From NCBI RefSeq assembly GCF_024189315.1, contig NZ_JAIZEO010000001.1, positions 992,001 through 1,056,000 on the forward strand: a stretch of DNA of 64,000 nt, given 5' to 3'. This DNA comes from Halobacillus sp. A5. Lineage in GTDB: Bacteria; Bacillota; Bacilli; Bacillales; Halobacillaceae. Each line of letters begins with the position of its first letter. Position 1 is the first letter of the stretch. Below, one piece after another: positions 17,856 through 28,595 of this stretch. The notes under the pieces are model-generated. The model made no database searches, was not told the DNA's origin, and saw nothing but the letters and a program-made list of their open reading frames with translations. A program made the translations under genes and the position numbers.

Positions 17856-19274
17856 TTACCCTCCTACTGTCGCGCCAAATTTTCTTACATCTACAAAGGA
17901 CCCTTCAAGCGCTGCTGCTGCCGCCATTTCAGGACTCACCAGATGTGTTCGTGCTCCATTACCCTGCCTGCCTTCAAAGTTTCGGTTGGAAGTAGAAGCA
18001 CAACGTTCACCTGGTGGGACAATGTCATCGTTCATGGCCAGACACATACTGCAGCCTGCTTCTCTCCATTCGAACCCTGCTGTAAGGAAAATCGTATCCA
18101 GACCTTCAGCTTCTGCCTGCTGTTTCACGGAGAATGAACCTGGTACTACCATGGCTCTTACTCCTTCGTGAACCTTACCGCCTTTAACTATCTCAGCCGC
18201 TTTGCGCAGGTCACTGATTCTTGAGTTAGTACAAGACCCGATAAAAACATGTTCAATTGGAATCGATTGAATATCTTGATTAGGCTCCAGTCCCATATAA
18301 TCAAGCGCCCTTTGGATGCTGTCCTGCTCCTGCGCATCTTCAAGGACTGATGGATCCGGAGTAGCTGCACCTACTGGAACACATTGAGATGGATTTGTAC
18401 CCCATGTCACTTGTGGCTCTATTTCTGAAGCATTAATCTCAACAGCAGCATCATATTCAGCACCCGGATCAGTGGCAAGAGAAAGCCATTCCTGAGCCAC
18501 AGCTTCAAATTCTTCACCTTTAGGAACGTGACGTTTACCTCTTAAATATTCCACCGTAGTTTCGTCCGGGCTGATCAGGCCGGCCCGTGCTCCTGCTTCA
18601 ATGGACATATTACATATAGTCATACGCTCTTCCATGGAAAGCTTGCGGATCGCCTCACCAGTATATTCCACGACATAGCCTGTTCCAAAACGAACACCAA
18701 ACTTAGCGATGATCGCCAAAATTAAGTCTTTGGCAGTGACGCCAGTTCCAAGCTCTCCATCCACATTTACCTTGAGAGTTTTCGGTGTTGCCTGCCATAA
18801 TGACTGAGTAGCAAGTACGTGCTCGACCTCACTCGTACCAATTCCAAAGGCCAGCGCACCGAATGCTCCGTGAGTGGACGTGTGGCTGTCGCCGCAGACA
18901 ATTGTTTTTCCTGGTTGAGTAAGCCCAAGCTGAGGTCCAATGATGTGGACGATCCCCTGGTCTGGGTGATTGATGTCAGCTAAACGAATGCCGAATTCAT
19001 CGCAGTTTTCCTTAAGTGTATCCATCTGTTTTTTAGAGATTTGATCTTTAATGATGTGTCGGTGCAATGTCGGCACATTGTGATCCATTGTTGCGTACGT
19101 ACGATCAGGACGACGCACTTTGCGATTTTTCATTCGCAGTCCTTCAAACGCTTGAGGGGAAGTTACTTCGTGCACCAGGTGCAAATCGATATAAATTAAC
19201 TCAGGCTTTCCCTCTTCTTGATGAATGACGTGCTGATCCCAAATTTTTTCAACGATCGTTTTAGGTCGCCCCAT
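17856..19274 (-). CDS. leuC: 3-isopropylmalate dehydratase large subunit
   Basis: A 472-aa aconitase-family subunit carrying the [4Fe-4S] cluster. The cluster cysteines are in [13 protein letters not shown] and ECGxxC-like [23 protein letters not shown] is the substrate-loop signature. It acts with LeuD in leucine synthesis. Clear GAAAGGAGAG box before the ATG. It sits 21 nt after leuB. Confidence 0.97.
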   Translation of the reverse strand: MGRPKTIVEKIWDQHVIHQEEGKPELIYIDLHLVHEVTSPQAFEGLRMKNRKVRRPDRTYATMDHNVPTLHRHIIKDQISKKQMDTLKENCDEFGIRLADINHPDQGIVHIIGPQLGLTQPGKTIVCGDSHTSTHGAFGALAFGIGTSEVEHVLATQSLWQATPKTLKVNVDGELGTGVTAKDLILAIIAKFGVRFGTGYVVEYTGEAIRKLSMEERMTICNMSIEAGARAGLISPDETTVEYLRGKRHVPKGEEFEAVAQEWLSLATDPGAEYDAAVEINASEIEPQVTWGTNPSQCVPVGAATPDPSVLEDAQEQDSIQRALDYMGLEPNQDIQSIPIEHVFIGSCTNSRISDLRKAAEIVKGGKVHEGVRAMVVPGSFSVKQQAEAEGLDTIFLTAGFEWREAGCSMCLAMNDDIVPPGERCASTSNRNFEGRQGNGARTHLVSPEMAAAAALEGSFVDVRKFGATVGG

Positions 19275-19295
19275 AATGGTCTCTCCTTTCTTCGT

Positions 19296-20402
19296 TTATG
19301 CGTAACACCTCATAATATTTTCAGTCGTATCATTTGAAGTCATCTGCTCTGATACCTTCTTCGCAAGTTCGCTTCCGCTTACTTGTGTACCACCTTCAAC
19401 CTTCAAGTCTGCTGTGTGGTATTTTTCGTTGAGAACCGCATGAACTGCTGCTTCAATTTCATCTGCTTCTACATTCATGTTAAAGGAATAGCGCAGCATC
19501 ATTGCTGCTGACAGTATGGCAGCCAGCGGGTTTGCTTTATCTTCACCAGCGATATCAGGCGCGGAGCCATGAACAGGCTCATACAGGCCTAAACCGTCCT
19601 GGCGGATACTGGCTGATGGCAGCATGCCTAGTGAACCAGTAAGAACAGATGCTTCATCACTTAAAATATCTCCGAACATATTTTCAGTAACAATAACGTC
19701 AAAATATCCAGGGTTTGTCACGAGCTTCATAGCTGCTGCATCAACAAGCATATGCTCTACTTCTACATCAGGATAATTCTCCTTCTTCTCCTCCACTACT
19801 TCACGCCACATCCGGCTTGACTCAAGTACATTTGCTTTATCTACTGAAGTCAGTTTACTGCGGCGTACTTGAGCGCTTTGAAACGCCTGATCTATAATTC
19901 TTTCCATTTCGTGTCTTGAGTAAGCAAGGGTATCCACCACGTCCTGCCCGTTGTTACGGCGTTCTCTTGGTTCACCAAAATACAGACCGCCCGTAAGTTC
20001 CCGGACAATTAATAGGTCACTTCCGGCTACGACCTCTGCCTTTAATGGAGAAGCATGCAGTAAAGCGTCAAAACCTTTTACTGGACGAAGGTTAGCAAAC
20101 AGCCCCAGCTGTTTACGAATGCCGAGCAATCCTTTTTCCGGACGCATGTGACCGGGCAGATTATCCCATTTTGGTCCTCCTACAGCTCCTAGTAAAATGC
20201 CGTCTGCCTTTTTACAGGCTGCTACAGTATTCTCCGGTAGAGGGGTGCCATGGTTATCAATGGCAGAGCCACCAATGTCTTGAGTTTCAAAAGTAAAGCT
20301 GTGACTAAATTGAGCAGCTGTGGTTTCCAGCACGCCTTTTGCTGCCTTTGTTACTTCTGGACCAATGCCATCGCCAGGCAGTATTACGATATGTTTTTCC
20401 AT
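19296..20402 (-). CDS. leuB: 3-isopropylmalate dehydrogenase
   Basis: A 368-aa NAD-dependent decarboxylating dehydrogenase, third step of leucine synthesis. Motifs include LPGDGIGPEV at the N-terminus, ELTGGLYFGEPRER for substrate and VTENMFGDILSDEAS for Mg2+ and NAD. EPVHGSAPDIAG near the C-terminus binds NAD. Position in the operon is 12 nt after leuA. Confidence 0.97.
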   Translation of the reverse strand: MEKHIVILPGDGIGPEVTKAAKGVLETTAAQFSHSFTFETQDIGGSAIDNHGTPLPENTVAACKKADGILLGAVGGPKWDNLPGHMRPEKGLLGIRKQLGLFANLRPVKGFDALLHASPLKAEVVAGSDLLIVRELTGGLYFGEPRERRNNGQDVVDTLAYSRHEMERIIDQAFQSAQVRRSKLTSVDKANVLESSRMWREVVEEKKENYPDVEVEHMLVDAAAMKLVTNPGYFDVIVTENMFGDILSDEASVLTGSLGMLPSASIRQDGLGLYEPVHGSAPDIAGEDKANPLAAILSAAMMLRYSFNMNVEADEIEAAVHAVLNEKYHTADLKVEGGTQVSGSELAKKVSEQMTSNDTTENIMRCYA

Positions 20403-20414
20403 ACCTTTCCCCTC

Positions 20415-21962
20415 CTATAGTTGGACTTGTTCTGCTACGTGAGATGGTTTAGCGTGCAATGTGCGGTTTACAGCGTTCAAGAATGCATGAGCTGAAGCTT
20501 CAAGCACGTCCTGAGCAGAGCCTCGTCCGGATGCTTTGTAACCATTAACCGTTAATTGAACATAAACCTCAGCCAGTGCGTCTCTTCCTTTACCAATAGA
20601 GCTTAATTGATAATCCTGAAGGTGAACTTCTTCATCTAACAATTCATCGAGTGTATTGTAGATGGCTTCTACGCTTCCTTCTCCAGTACCGGCCTTCTCA
20701 ACTTCTTCTCCATCAGGACGAGTAAGCAGGATCGTTGCAGTCGGACGATTGATGCTGCCATATTGAACTTGAAAAGCCTTCAAATCATATTTTGGTACAT
20801 CTTCGTTCTCTGTCTGCTTATCAGCTAAAATAGCAAACAAATCTTCATCTGTAACTTCTTTCTTTTTACCAGTTAACTCTTTAAAAGCGCGGAACGCTTC
20901 TTTCAACTTAGATTCTGATAATTCAAAACCGAATGATTCAGCCTTCTGTTTAAAGGCATGGCGTCCGGAATGTTTGCCGAGCACAAGATTATTAGAATCT
21001 ATACCGACCATTTTTGGTGTGATAATTTCGTACGTAGTTGCTTCTTTCAGCACGCCATCCTGGTGAATACCAGATTCATGTGCAAAAGCGTTACGTCCGA
21101 CAACTGCTTTGTTGCCTGGCACCTGCATACCTGTAAGCTTACTAACTAAGTCACTCGTACGTTTAATTTCTTTTAGAACCAGGCCTGTCTGATAATCATA
21201 ACGATCTTTACGAATTTCAAGCGCTACTGATACTTCCTCAAGGGCAGCATTTCCTGCACGTTCCCCGATTCCATTAATGGTTCCTTCAATTTGACCGGCT
21301 CCCGCTTCGATAGCAGAAAGCGAATTGCTGACGGCCATCCCAAGGTCATCGTGGCAGTGAGCGGATAGAATGACTCCTTCAATATTTGGAACGTTCTCTC
21401 TCACATATTTAAAAAGCTTAGCGTATTCATCGGGCGTCGTATATCCAACTGTATCCGGAAGATTAATTACATCTGCCCCCGCATCAATAACCTTTTCAAT
21501 AATGTGAACGAGAAAGTCGTAATCTGAGCGAGTGGCATCTTCTGCTGACCACTGAACTTTAGGAAAGCCTTTTTCTTTCGCATAGGCGACAGATTCGACA
21601 GCAATTTCTACAACTTCCTCAGGAGTTTTCTTTAGTTTGTGAGTCATGTGAATTGGTGAAGTAGCTAAGAAAACGTGCAGCCTTGGCTGTGCTCCGCCTT
21701 TTAAAGCGTCCCACGCTGCATCAATATCACTTTTAAAGGAACGGGCTAAGCCGGTTACCGAACAGTTACGAACAGTATCTGCAATTTCTTTTACTGCATC
21801 AAAGTCTTCTTGTGAGGAAGCGGGGAAACCCGCTTCCATAATATCTACACCAAATCGTTCTAATTGCTTTGCAATCTCAATCTTTTCAAGACGATTTAAG
21901 TTAACACCAGCTGACTGTTCTCCGTCTCGTAGTGTAGTGTCAAAGACATTAACGCGAGCCAT
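20415..21962 (-). CDS. leuA: 2-isopropylmalate synthase
   Basis: A 515-aa enzyme condensing acetyl-CoA with 2-oxoisovalerate. The catalytic TIM barrel holds [14 protein letters not shown] at the start and the metal-binding [16 protein letters not shown]-terminal LeuA dimer domain (from about residue 380) gives leucine feedback inhibition. ATG at 21962 (MARVNVF) is preferred, since AAAAGGAAGTGG lies just upstream and the 14 extra codons of the longer frame belong to the ilvC 3' end. It therefore overlaps ilvC by 14 nt. Confidence 0.95.
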   Translation of the reverse strand: MARVNVFDTTLRDGEQSAGVNLNRLEKIEIAKQLERFGVDIMEAGFPASSQEDFDAVKEIADTVRNCSVTGLARSFKSDIDAAWDALKGGAQPRLHVFLATSPIHMTHKLKKTPEEVVEIAVESVAYAKEKGFPKVQWSAEDATRSDYDFLVHIIEKVIDAGADVINLPDTVGYTTPDEYAKLFKYVRENVPNIEGVILSAHCHDDLGMAVSNSLSAIEAGAGQIEGTINGIGERAGNAALEEVSVALEIRKDRYDYQTGLVLKEIKRTSDLVSKLTGMQVPGNKAVVGRNAFAHESGIHQDGVLKEATTYEIITPKMVGIDSNNLVLGKHSGRHAFKQKAESFGFELSESKLKEAFRAFKELTGKKKEVTDEDLFAILADKQTENEDVPKYDLKAFQVQYGSINRPTATILLTRPDGEEVEKAGTGEGSVEAIYNTLDELLDEEVHLQDYQLSSIGKGRDALAEVYVQLTVNGYKASGRGSAQDVLEASAHAFLNAVNRTLHAKPSHVAEQVQL

Positions 21963-22980
21963 TATTGACCACTTCCTTTTCTTTTGATTGAGATTTCTTA
22001 ACAAAAGGCATTAACTCACGTAACTCTCTACCCACCTTCTCGATTTGATGATTGTTTTCTAAATTATTAATAGCGTTAAACTCTGCACGGTTCACCTGGT
22101 TCTCAAGGATCCAGCCTTTTGCAAACTTACCTGTTTGAATATCGGAAAGTACATCCTTCATACGGGCTTTTGTATCTTCGTTAATTACACGCGGTCCGGA
22201 TACGAAGTCGCCCCACTGAGCAGTATCGGAGATGGAGTAACGCATGCCTTCAAGTCCGCCTTCATACATAAGGTCTACGATCAGTTTAAGCTCGTGCATA
22301 CATTCGAAGTAAGCAACTTCCGGCTGATAGCCCGCTTCTGTAAGAGTTTCGAAACCTGCTTTTACCAGACTGGACAATCCACCGCAAAGGACAGCCTGCT
22401 CACCGAATAGATCTGTTTCAGTTTCCTCCTGGAAAGAAGTTTCCAAAACACCTGCGCGGCCTCCGCCGATGCCTTTTGCATAAGCAAGAGCGATTTCGCG
22501 GGCTTCGCCGGATACGTTTTGCTCAACACCGAATAGTGCCGGTACACCTGCTCCTTCTTCAAAAGTACGGCGTACAAGGTGTCCCGGTCCTTTTGGAGCT
22601 ACTAGAAAGACATCTACATTACTTGGAGGAACCACTTGGTCAAAGTGAACGTTAAATCCGTGAGCAAATGCCAGTGCTGCTCCTTCTTTTAAATTAGGTT
22701 TGATTTGTTCTTCATAGATTTTTGGCTGATATTCATCTGGAAGCAGTACCATAACTACATCCGCTTCTGCTACAGCATCCGCTACTTCTTTCACTTCCAA
22801 ACCGTCCTGCTCTGCTTTATCCCATGATTTGCCTTGTCTAAGTCCAACGACCACATTGTGTCCGCTCTCCTTAAGGTTTTGTGCATGAGCATGACCTTGA
22901 GATCCGTATCCGATTACTGCTACCTTTTTGCTTTGTAGTACCTCGTCTTGAATGTCGTTGTGATAGTAAACTTGTGCCAT
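21949..22980 (-). CDS. ilvC: Ketol-acid reductoisomerase
   Basis: A 343-aa class I enzyme that isomerises and reduces acetolactate or acetohydroxybutyrate with NADPH. The Rossmann motif is [13 protein letters not shown]. The catalytic metal Glu/Asp residues lie in [10 protein letters not shown] and the C-terminal helical domain ([13 protein letters not shown]-like segment). Length is typical of the short form. It sits 24 nt after ilvN. Acts in valine, leucine and isoleucine synthesis. Confidence 0.97.
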   Translation of the reverse strand: MAQVYYHNDIQDEVLQSKKVAVIGYGSQGHAHAQNLKESGHNVVVGLRQGKSWDKAEQDGLEVKEVADAVAEADVVMVLLPDEYQPKIYEEQIKPNLKEGAALAFAHGFNVHFDQVVPPSNVDVFLVAPKGPGHLVRRTFEEGAGVPALFGVEQNVSGEAREIALAYAKGIGGGRAGVLETSFQEETETDLFGEQAVLCGGLSSLVKAGFETLTEAGYQPEVAYFECMHELKLIVDLMYEGGLEGMRYSISDTAQWGDFVSGPRVINEDTKARMKDVLSDIQTGKFAKGWILENQVNRAEFNAINNLENNHQIEKVGRELRELMPFVKKSQSKEKEVVNNGSR

Positions 22981-23004
22981 GTTAATCTCCCTTTCGTTTG
23001 TAAG

Positions 23005-23526
23005 TTATTTTAGTAGTGAATAAGATTTAATTTCGGCTACCTGCGGCTGATGACCTCTTGTAAAGGCCGTCAATCCTGTTCTTGCAAGCTCTTTAATGCC
23101 ATATGGTCTAAGCAGATCGATCAAAGCATCTACTTTATCCGAATTTCCTGTTACTTGAACCGTCATGCTTTCGCGGCTTACGTCAATGACTGTAGCTCTA
23201 AACGGCTCTATTATTCCTTGAATTTCACTGCGGATCTGCGGGTTGCTGATCACTTTCACCATTGCCAGCTCCCTTGCCACAATCGCTTTATCTGTTATAT
23301 CAGATACTTTTAGAACATCAATTTGTTTATTAAGCTGTTTTGTCAACTGCTCTAATTTACGCTCATCTTCAACTTCCACAACGAACGTCATTTTAGAAAC
23401 GCCCTCGGTTTCGGTTCGGCCCACTGAAATGCTTTCGATGTTAAATTGTCTCTTGGACAGCAGTCCGGTTACCCTGTTTAATACACCGCTTCTGTTGTGA
23501 ACGATCGCAGTAACTATACGTTTCAT
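23005..23526 (-). CDS. ilvN: Acetolactate synthase small (regulatory) subunit
   Basis: A 173-aa subunit with an N-terminal ACT domain ([18 protein letters not shown]) that binds valine and a C-terminal second ACT-like half. It stimulates and feedback-controls the IlvB catalytic subunit. Its ATG overlaps the ilvB stop in an ATGA arrangement, so production of the two subunits is coupled. Confidence 0.96.
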   Translation of the reverse strand: MKRIVTAIVHNRSGVLNRVTGLLSKRQFNIESISVGRTETEGVSKMTFVVEVEDERKLEQLTKQLNKQIDVLKVSDITDKAIVARELAMVKVISNPQIRSEIQGIIEPFRATVIDVSRESMTVQVTGNSDKVDALIDLLRPYGIKELARTGLTAFTRGHQPQVAEIKSYSLLK

Positions 23527-25238
23527 CGTGTCACCCCAATCATTTCATGAAGTCCTTTACCTGGAGCGATCATTGGATACACATTTTCCATCTGCATGAC
23601 GCGGCAGTCAATGACAGCCGGCTGGTCATTGTTGAGTACGTCCGGAAGTACTCTTTCCAAGTCTTCCTTCGTTTCAATTTTGTAGCCTGGTATTTCATAA
23701 CTCTCGGCAAGCTTAACAAAATCGGGCTGTGACTGAGCAAGTGAATGAGAATAACGCTCTTCATAGAATTTCTCCTGCCACTGTCTCACCATTCCAAGTG
23801 CCTGGTTATTAACAATCACTACTTTTACAGGAATCTTTCTTTCCTGCAGCAGGGAAAGTTCCTGCATGGTCATTTGAAAGCCGCCGTCGCCCACAATGGA
23901 TATAACGCTGGCTTCAGGTGATGCCAGTTGAGCTCCGATTGCTGCAGGGAAGCCAAATCCCATTGTCCCAAGGCCTCCGGATGTTACCCATTTGTTCGGC
24001 TGATGGAAGCTGTAATATTGGGCTGCCCACATCTGGTGCTGGCCTACGTCTGTTGTTACTATTGATTTTCCCTGCGTGTAAGCATGCACCTTTTTCATGA
24101 GCCATTGAGGTGAAATTTGATCTTCATAATCATCGTGCCAAAGCGGGTACTCAACTTTATTTTTGTTCGTTTTGTCCAACCATTCTTGATGGTCAAGCTT
24201 TGCAGCATCCCGTTTGTTTAAAGCTTCAAGTGCTGCTTTCGCATCGGATACAATAGGAATCGTAGTTGGTACGTTCTTGCCAATTTCAGCAGGATCGATA
24301 TCAACGTGTGCTACTTTAGCATTTGGAGCGAAGTGCTCTAAATTTCCAGTCAACCGGTCATCGAACCTTGCTCCTATATTGATAAGCAGATCACATTCGT
24401 ACAGGGCCCTGTTGGCTGAATACGTCCCGTGCATACCGCCCATTCCCAGAGAAAGTTCATCGCTTCCCGGGAAGCTTCCAAGCCCGAGCAGCGTGGTTAC
24501 CACTGGAATGCTGTAATTCTTTGCGAAGTTTTGCAGATCTTCAGAGCCTTTTGAATGAATTATTCCTGCTCCAGCCAGAATTACCGGCTTCTTCGCCTGC
24601 AATAATGCATCGTGAAGTTTATTAATTTGCAGCGGATTCGGGTGTACTGTCGGCTGATATCCCGGCAGGTGAAAGGTGGACTCTACATCCTTTTCATGAA
24701 CCTTAGAAGAAATATCTTTAGGGATATCGACCACTACAGGCCCGGGACGTCCAGTAGTCGCTATATGAAAAGCTTCCTTTACAACCCTCGGCAGCTCCTC
24801 AATTTGCTGAACTTGATAATTATGCTTAGTGATCGGGGTAGTAATTCCCATCACATCAGACTCCTGAAAAGCATCAGTACCAATGACTCCTTTAGCTACC
24901 TGCCCGGTAAATATTACAACCGGGAGTGAATCCATCATTGCATCTGCAATGCCTGTGATTAAGTTCGTCGCCCCCGGTCCGGAAGTTCCTATTACTACTC
25001 CCGGCCGTCCAGAAACTCTTGCATAACCTTCCGCTGCATGGATAGCCCCTTGCTCATGGCGGGGCAATACATGGTCAAAAGAGCCTTCAGCACGGTAGAT
25101 CGCATCATAGATTGGGAGTACCGCCCCTCCTGGATAACCGAATAAAGTGTCAACACCCTGTTCGATCAATGAATCTACCAACAAATCGGCTCCTGTACGC
25201 GGCGCTGTCTTAACTTTCTGAGCTGCTTCAGCCTTCAT
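23523..25238 (-). CDS. ilvB: Acetolactate synthase large (catalytic) subunit
   Basis: A 571-aa ThDP- and FAD-dependent enzyme that makes acetolactate and acetohydroxybutyrate. The catalytic Glu is in [15 protein letters not shown]. The ThDP/Mg2+ motif is [14 protein letters not shown] followed by [11 protein letters not shown]. The chain is full length. The gene is preceded by the T-box leader and AGGAGG. It differs clearly from the second acetolactate-synthase-like enzyme at 59684-61345, which has no small subunit beside it. Confidence 0.97.
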   Translation of the reverse strand: MKAEAAQKVKTAPRTGADLLVDSLIEQGVDTLFGYPGGAVLPIYDAIYRAEGSFDHVLPRHEQGAIHAAEGYARVSGRPGVVIGTSGPGATNLITGIADAMMDSLPVVIFTGQVAKGVIGTDAFQESDVMGITTPITKHNYQVQQIEELPRVVKEAFHIATTGRPGPVVVDIPKDISSKVHEKDVESTFHLPGYQPTVHPNPLQINKLHDALLQAKKPVILAGAGIIHSKGSEDLQNFAKNYSIPVVTTLLGLGSFPGSDELSLGMGGMHGTYSANRALYECDLLINIGARFDDRLTGNLEHFAPNAKVAHVDIDPAEIGKNVPTTIPIVSDAKAALEALNKRDAAKLDHQEWLDKTNKNKVEYPLWHDDYEDQISPQWLMKKVHAYTQGKSIVTTDVGQHQMWAAQYYSFHQPNKWVTSGGLGTMGFGFPAAIGAQLASPEASVISIVGDGGFQMTMQELSLLQERKIPVKVVIVNNQALGMVRQWQEKFYEERYSHSLAQSQPDFVKLAESYEIPGYKIETKEDLERVLPDVLNNDQPAVIDCRVMQMENVYPMIAPGKGLHEMIGVTR

Positions 25239-25259
25239 TATTTCATCCCTCCTAAATTA

Positions 25260-25590
25260 CATATAAAAAGACCTTTTCATCCTCAATTCCTCTACAAATA
25301 GACACTTGTAGAAAGAACGGAGGGGTGAAAAGGTCTTGGTTATTCCACGGTACCACCCTCATTTACGCACTATAACTGTACGCCTCAGGGAGCTTCATCA
25401 AACATAAGCTCCATTTTGATAACAGGTGTGTTCTTGGGTACACCTGATCCCACCTACTAGACTAGTCTTTCAGTCGGGACACTCAAGGATGATGTCGGAA
25501 TAAGGAGCATTTCCGGGCTTCCAGCAACCCCGGCTCTCTGTAAATGCCTGAACTTATTCCTTTATTCCTGTCTTCGAGTTAACAGATTCA
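25260..25590 (-). promoter_or_regulatory. T-box riboswitch, probably leucine-specific
   Basis: The minus-strand leader of ilvB carries the T-box sequence AGGGTGGTACCGTGG (25345-25359). It is followed by a terminator whose arms are AAGACCTTTTCA and TGAAAAGGTCTT plus a T-tract (25263-25338). Upstream, GGAATAAG/CTTATTCC and CATTT/AAATG helices frame an internal loop in Stem I whose 3' side reads CTC (25505-25507), a leucine codon. Uncharged tRNA would favour antitermination and read-through into ilvB-leuD-ilvA. The specifier reading is from hand folding and is less sure than the T-box call itself. Confidence 0.93.
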
Positions 25591-25605
25591 ATTGTGTCAC
25601 TGATT

Positions 25606-26511
25606 TCAGCTTACCTGTGCTTTATCTTTAGATGGATAAACCTGATAGCCGTCAGTAGTTGTAATTTTTCTGAATTCCGATAATAAATGGTTTGTTACTG
25701 CACCGGGGCTTCCTTCGCCCACTTTACGCTGATCGACTTCCACAACAGCAATTACTTCAGCTGCTGTGCCTGTTAAGAATACTTCATCAGCTACATATAC
25801 ATCATGTCTTGTAAATGGTTCCTGTTTTACTTTATAACCATGCTCTTCAGCAAGATCAATGATAGCGTTACGTGTAATTCCTTCTAAAGCTCCTAAATAA
25901 ACAGGAGGAGTATAAATCGTTCCGTTTTTCACAATAAAAATGTTGTCTGCTGAGCCTTCTGTCACATAGCCTTGATCATTCAGCATGAGTGCTTCGTCTA
26001 CGCCTGCCTGATTTGCTTCAAGTTTCACTAAGATATTATTGAGGTAGTTTAAAGATTTCACTTGTGGTGGCAGTACGTCTGGTCGATTCCTTCTGCTCGA
26101 TACAGAAGCGAGACGAACGCCGCGTTCATATAATTCTTTAGGAAATAAAGCAAGTGCTTCAGCAATGACAACCACGCGCGGATTTGCACAGCTGGACGGG
26201 TCTAAACCTAAGTTGCCCGAGCCTCTTGACACAACGACGCGGATATAAGCCGTTTCCAGCTGGTTTTTGCGGACGGTTTCAGCAATAATCTGCTCCAACT
26301 CCTCCTTTTCGTATGGAATGTGAAGCATGATTGATTTGGCTGAATCATAGAGGCGTTTTAAGTGTTCGTCTAGTTTAAAGATGTTGCCTTCGTAGACACG
26401 AATGCCTTCGAACACCCCGTCGCCATATAAGAAACCATGGTCATAGACGCTTACTACGGCCTCACTTTTATCAACGTATTCTCCGCTTAAGTAAATCCAC
26501 TGGCTGCTCAT
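25606..26511 (-). CDS. ilvE: Branched-chain amino acid aminotransferase
   Basis: A 301-aa fold-type IV PLP aminotransferase that performs the last step of valine, leucine and isoleucine synthesis. The PLP lysine is in PQVKSLNYLNNIL, and the GDGVFEGIRVY segment near the start and GTAAEVIAV near the end match the family. It is the first gene of the operon but lies upstream of the T-box, so its expression is set by the promoter at 26677-26705 and not by tRNA charging. Confidence 0.95.
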   Translation of the reverse strand: MSSQWIYLSGEYVDKSEAVVSVYDHGFLYGDGVFEGIRVYEGNIFKLDEHLKRLYDSAKSIMLHIPYEKEELEQIIAETVRKNQLETAYIRVVVSRGSGNLGLDPSSCANPRVVVIAEALALFPKELYERGVRLASVSSRRNRPDVLPPQVKSLNYLNNILVKLEANQAGVDEALMLNDQGYVTEGSADNIFIVKNGTIYTPPVYLGALEGITRNAIIDLAEEHGYKVKQEPFTRHDVYVADEVFLTGTAAEVIAVVEVDQRKVGEGSPGAVTNHLLSEFRKITTTDGYQVYPSKDKAQVS

Positions 26512-26676
26512 TTAAAGCACTCCTTTCTTTTTAAATTTTGTTTAACATACATATTAGTTTAAGGGTGACCCCGTGCAGGCATGCACTCCTGCACGATCAG
26601 GTCAAAAGGTCAATCTTCCACATGAATCAACTTGCGCGGCCACTGGTTTCGGTAGCGATATAGTTGATTGAGGACT

Positions 26677-26705
26677 ACTTTAACGCCAATTCAGGAAAAG
26701 GTCAA
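26677..26705 (-). promoter_or_regulatory. Promoter of ilvE / ilv-leu operon
   Basis: Minus-strand TTGACC and TAAAGT separated by 17 nt. Two CodY-like half-sites (TCAGAAAACTT and TACAGAAAACC) lie immediately upstream of the -35, each about four mismatches from the 15-nt CodY consensus. Confidence 0.6.
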
Positions 26706-26752
26706 CAGGTTTTCTGTAAGTTTTCTGACTACTTCGATTATTGAATTAATTT

Positions 26753-26767
26753 AGAAAGCGTTTTCAT
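26753..26767 (-). promoter_or_regulatory. CcpA cre site upstream of ilvE
   Basis: ATGAAAACGCTTTCT on the minus strand matches the cre consensus WTGNAANCGNWNNCW at every fixed position. It lies about 50 nt upstream of the -35, a position where CcpA activates ilv-leu in B. subtilis. Confidence 0.75.
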
Positions 26768-27284
26768 TCAAGCTACGCATGAGTTAAACGGATTAATGTA
26801 CTATTTATTTTTTTCTTTTTTATCTGAAAAATGAAGGGTTCCCCTCCATGAATAACCGATAAAAATGCCTATTTTGAGCCTATTTTTACAAAATGTCGAT
26901 ATAATAAAGAAAATACAATCGGATTCGGGTTTCATCCATATCGTCCGAAATGGAATAAAGCATAAATGAACTGGAAGATTGATAAATTCAAACCATATAA
27001 AAATATTAAGGCAGACGATACGTTCGACAGATTACCGGATGAAGGTACAGCGAAGAAATTAACCTGTTGAGAAGCCCATTCGACAAATAACCATGCAATA
27101 ATTTGCATAGTAAATTTTTGAGCACTCTGCAACGATAAACTCGCTTAAACTGAAATTCTTTTGTAAGAAGTTTGCAGCAACTAAAATTAAAACGAAGTGA
27201 ATCTAATTGATCGTTTCATACTGTCGTAGATTCACACTTCTTTAAAATCAGTGGATATAGGGTGTATTAATATAGTAGAAACTA

Positions 27285-27316
27285 GAAAAAAGCCTGCATC
27301 AAAAAGATGCAGGCTT
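27285..27316 (-). terminator. Terminator after SMP-30 gene
   Basis: 11-bp stem AAGCCTGCATC/GATGCAGGCTT with a 5-nt loop, followed on the minus strand by six T. Confidence 0.88.
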
Positions 27317-27386
27317 GCCATTTTAAATGATTCATATACCGAGTTTCTTCCTATTATATGTGTAACATTTTTAAGTGGTTTTATAT

Positions 27387-28253
27387 TCACCCTTTAAATT
27401 TATAATTATTCGTTCCTCTCACACTTGTTTTCACTTTGAAAACTCCGCCAGCTAAAGGGTATTTATCTAATTCTTCTTCACTCATCCCTTTTCTTGCAGT
27501 AGTAATGAATAAGTCTGCAGAGTCCTCACCTCCAAATGTGCAAGAAGTAGCATTAGGTGCAGGTACCTCTACGAAGTCAAGTTGTTCATTAGTAAACGGG
27601 TTCCACCTTGATACACCAAACCCTGCAAAATGCGCAATCCACAGCATCCCTTCCTGATCTATTGTCATTCCGTCAGGATAACCGGCTCCCTCTGGAAATT
27701 CGACGGCGACCTCAGGATTAGAGATTGCAGAAGTTTCTGGATCGAAATGGTAACGAAGAACTTTCATTGTCGGCGTATCAATGAAATACATCCACTCCTC
27801 AGTCCAGACAAGCCCATTGGATATACCGATATTTTTAATTTTACAATCGTAATTTAAATCTGTATCCAGGCAGTATAGTGATCCTGTTGTTTTACTTTCC
27901 TCCATGTCCATCGTACCCGCCCAGAAACGGCCTTGAGGATCACATTTCCCATCATTAAATCGATTGGCTGGCTGATCCGTTTCAGGATCTACGATCAATT
28001 CCGCCTTCTCATTATCTGGATCGATAAAATATAAACCATCCTGCAGGGCAGCTATTAACCCTCCACTATCTCTGACAGCTACAGCGCCTGGATAGGCATG
28101 CAGATGAATATATGTAATATTGTTGGTTTTAAAATTGAATATTCCTATTTTTTTCTTGAGAATATCAACCCAGTAGAACTTTTTATCAGCATCGTCATAA
28201 CACGGTCCTTCACCTAAAAGTGATCGACTATCAATAAATAATTCTGCTTTCAT
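27387..28253 (-). CDS. SMP-30/gluconolactonase-family sugar lactonase
   Basis: A 288-aa six-bladed beta-propeller. It has the family's metal-ligand Glu near the start (LLGEGPCYDD), the NDGKCDPQGRFWAGTMD blade and ISNGLVWTEEWMYFIDTPT. PDGMTIDQEGMLWIAHF near the end is also typical. Members hydrolyse sugar lactones or related cyclic esters with a divalent metal. ATG at 28253 follows GGAGAAG by 5 nt and is preferred to the upstream start. No sugar dehydrogenase gene is next to it, so the pathway is unknown. Confidence 0.88.
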   Translation of the reverse strand: MKAELFIDSRSLLGEGPCYDDADKKFYWVDILKKKIGIFNFKTNNITYIHLHAYPGAVAVRDSGGLIAALQDGLYFIDPDNEKAELIVDPETDQPANRFNDGKCDPQGRFWAGTMDMEESKTTGSLYCLDTDLNYDCKIKNIGISNGLVWTEEWMYFIDTPTMKVLRYHFDPETSAISNPEVAVEFPEGAGYPDGMTIDQEGMLWIAHFAGFGVSRWNPFTNEQLDFVEVPAPNATSCTFGGEDSADLFITTARKGMSEEELDKYPLAGGVFKVKTSVRGTNNYKFKG

Positions 28254-28353
28254 TAATACTTCTCCCTTCACCGTCTCTTACATACCTTCTTTCTATTAAG
28301 AAGACAGAGAATCCTGTTTGTTTTAAAAGATTCTCAAAATTCATTCTATCCCC

Positions 28354-28382
28354 TTGTCAAACTTTTATCAGTAGTGTACTCT
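28354..28382 (+). promoter_or_regulatory. Possible promoter of metI-metC
   Basis: TTGTCA and TACTCT 17 nt apart, placing the transcript start about 25 nt before the SAM aptamer. The -10 is weak. Confidence 0.4.
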
Positions 28383-28413
28383 AGGATGAAGGAATTAAAT
28401 AATTATCATAACG

Positions 28414-28569
28414 CTCTTATCTAGAGAGGCAGAGGGACTGGCCCGTCGAAGCCTCAGCAACCACTGGTACGACCAGTAAGGTGCTAACTCCAGCAAGTTG
28501 TTTTCAACTTGAAAGATAAGAAGGAGAATTTAAACAACAAAGTCTTCTTCTTATAAGAAGGCTTTTTTT
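28414..28569 (+). promoter_or_regulatory. SAM-I riboswitch (S-box) of metI-metC
   Basis: The aptamer begins CTTATCTAGAGAGGC and contains AGGGACTGGCCC, CTCAGCAACC and AAGGTGCTAACTCC, closing with GATAAG. The expression platform is the hairpin AGTCTTCTT/AAGAAGGCT followed by seven T (28541-28569). High SAM is expected to terminate transcription before metI. Confidence 0.95.
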
Positions 28570-28595
28570 ATTTTATTTTACAAAGGGGAATGACC

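Larger units (their letters stand above)
26512..27386. other. Gene-poor region upstream of ilvE
   Basis: This 875-base stretch holds the ilvE promoter, cre site and a structured leader. The leader includes an 8-bp hairpin CGTGCAGG/CCTGCACG near 26575-26600 and an AATCAACT/AGTTGATT pairing further out. Beyond 26900 there is a 34-codon plus-strand frame (26966-27070) without a ribosome-binding site, and an overlapping hydrophobic minus-strand frame (26932-27132). Neither has a recognisable family. A GTGAATCTA/TAGATTCAC inverted repeat lies near 27198-27233. I call no gene here. Confidence 0.6.

Noticed and set aside
26932-27132. 66-codon hydrophobic minus-strand frame as a gene
   Set aside because: TTG start without a ribosome-binding site, no family, and a plausible coding frame on the opposite strand.
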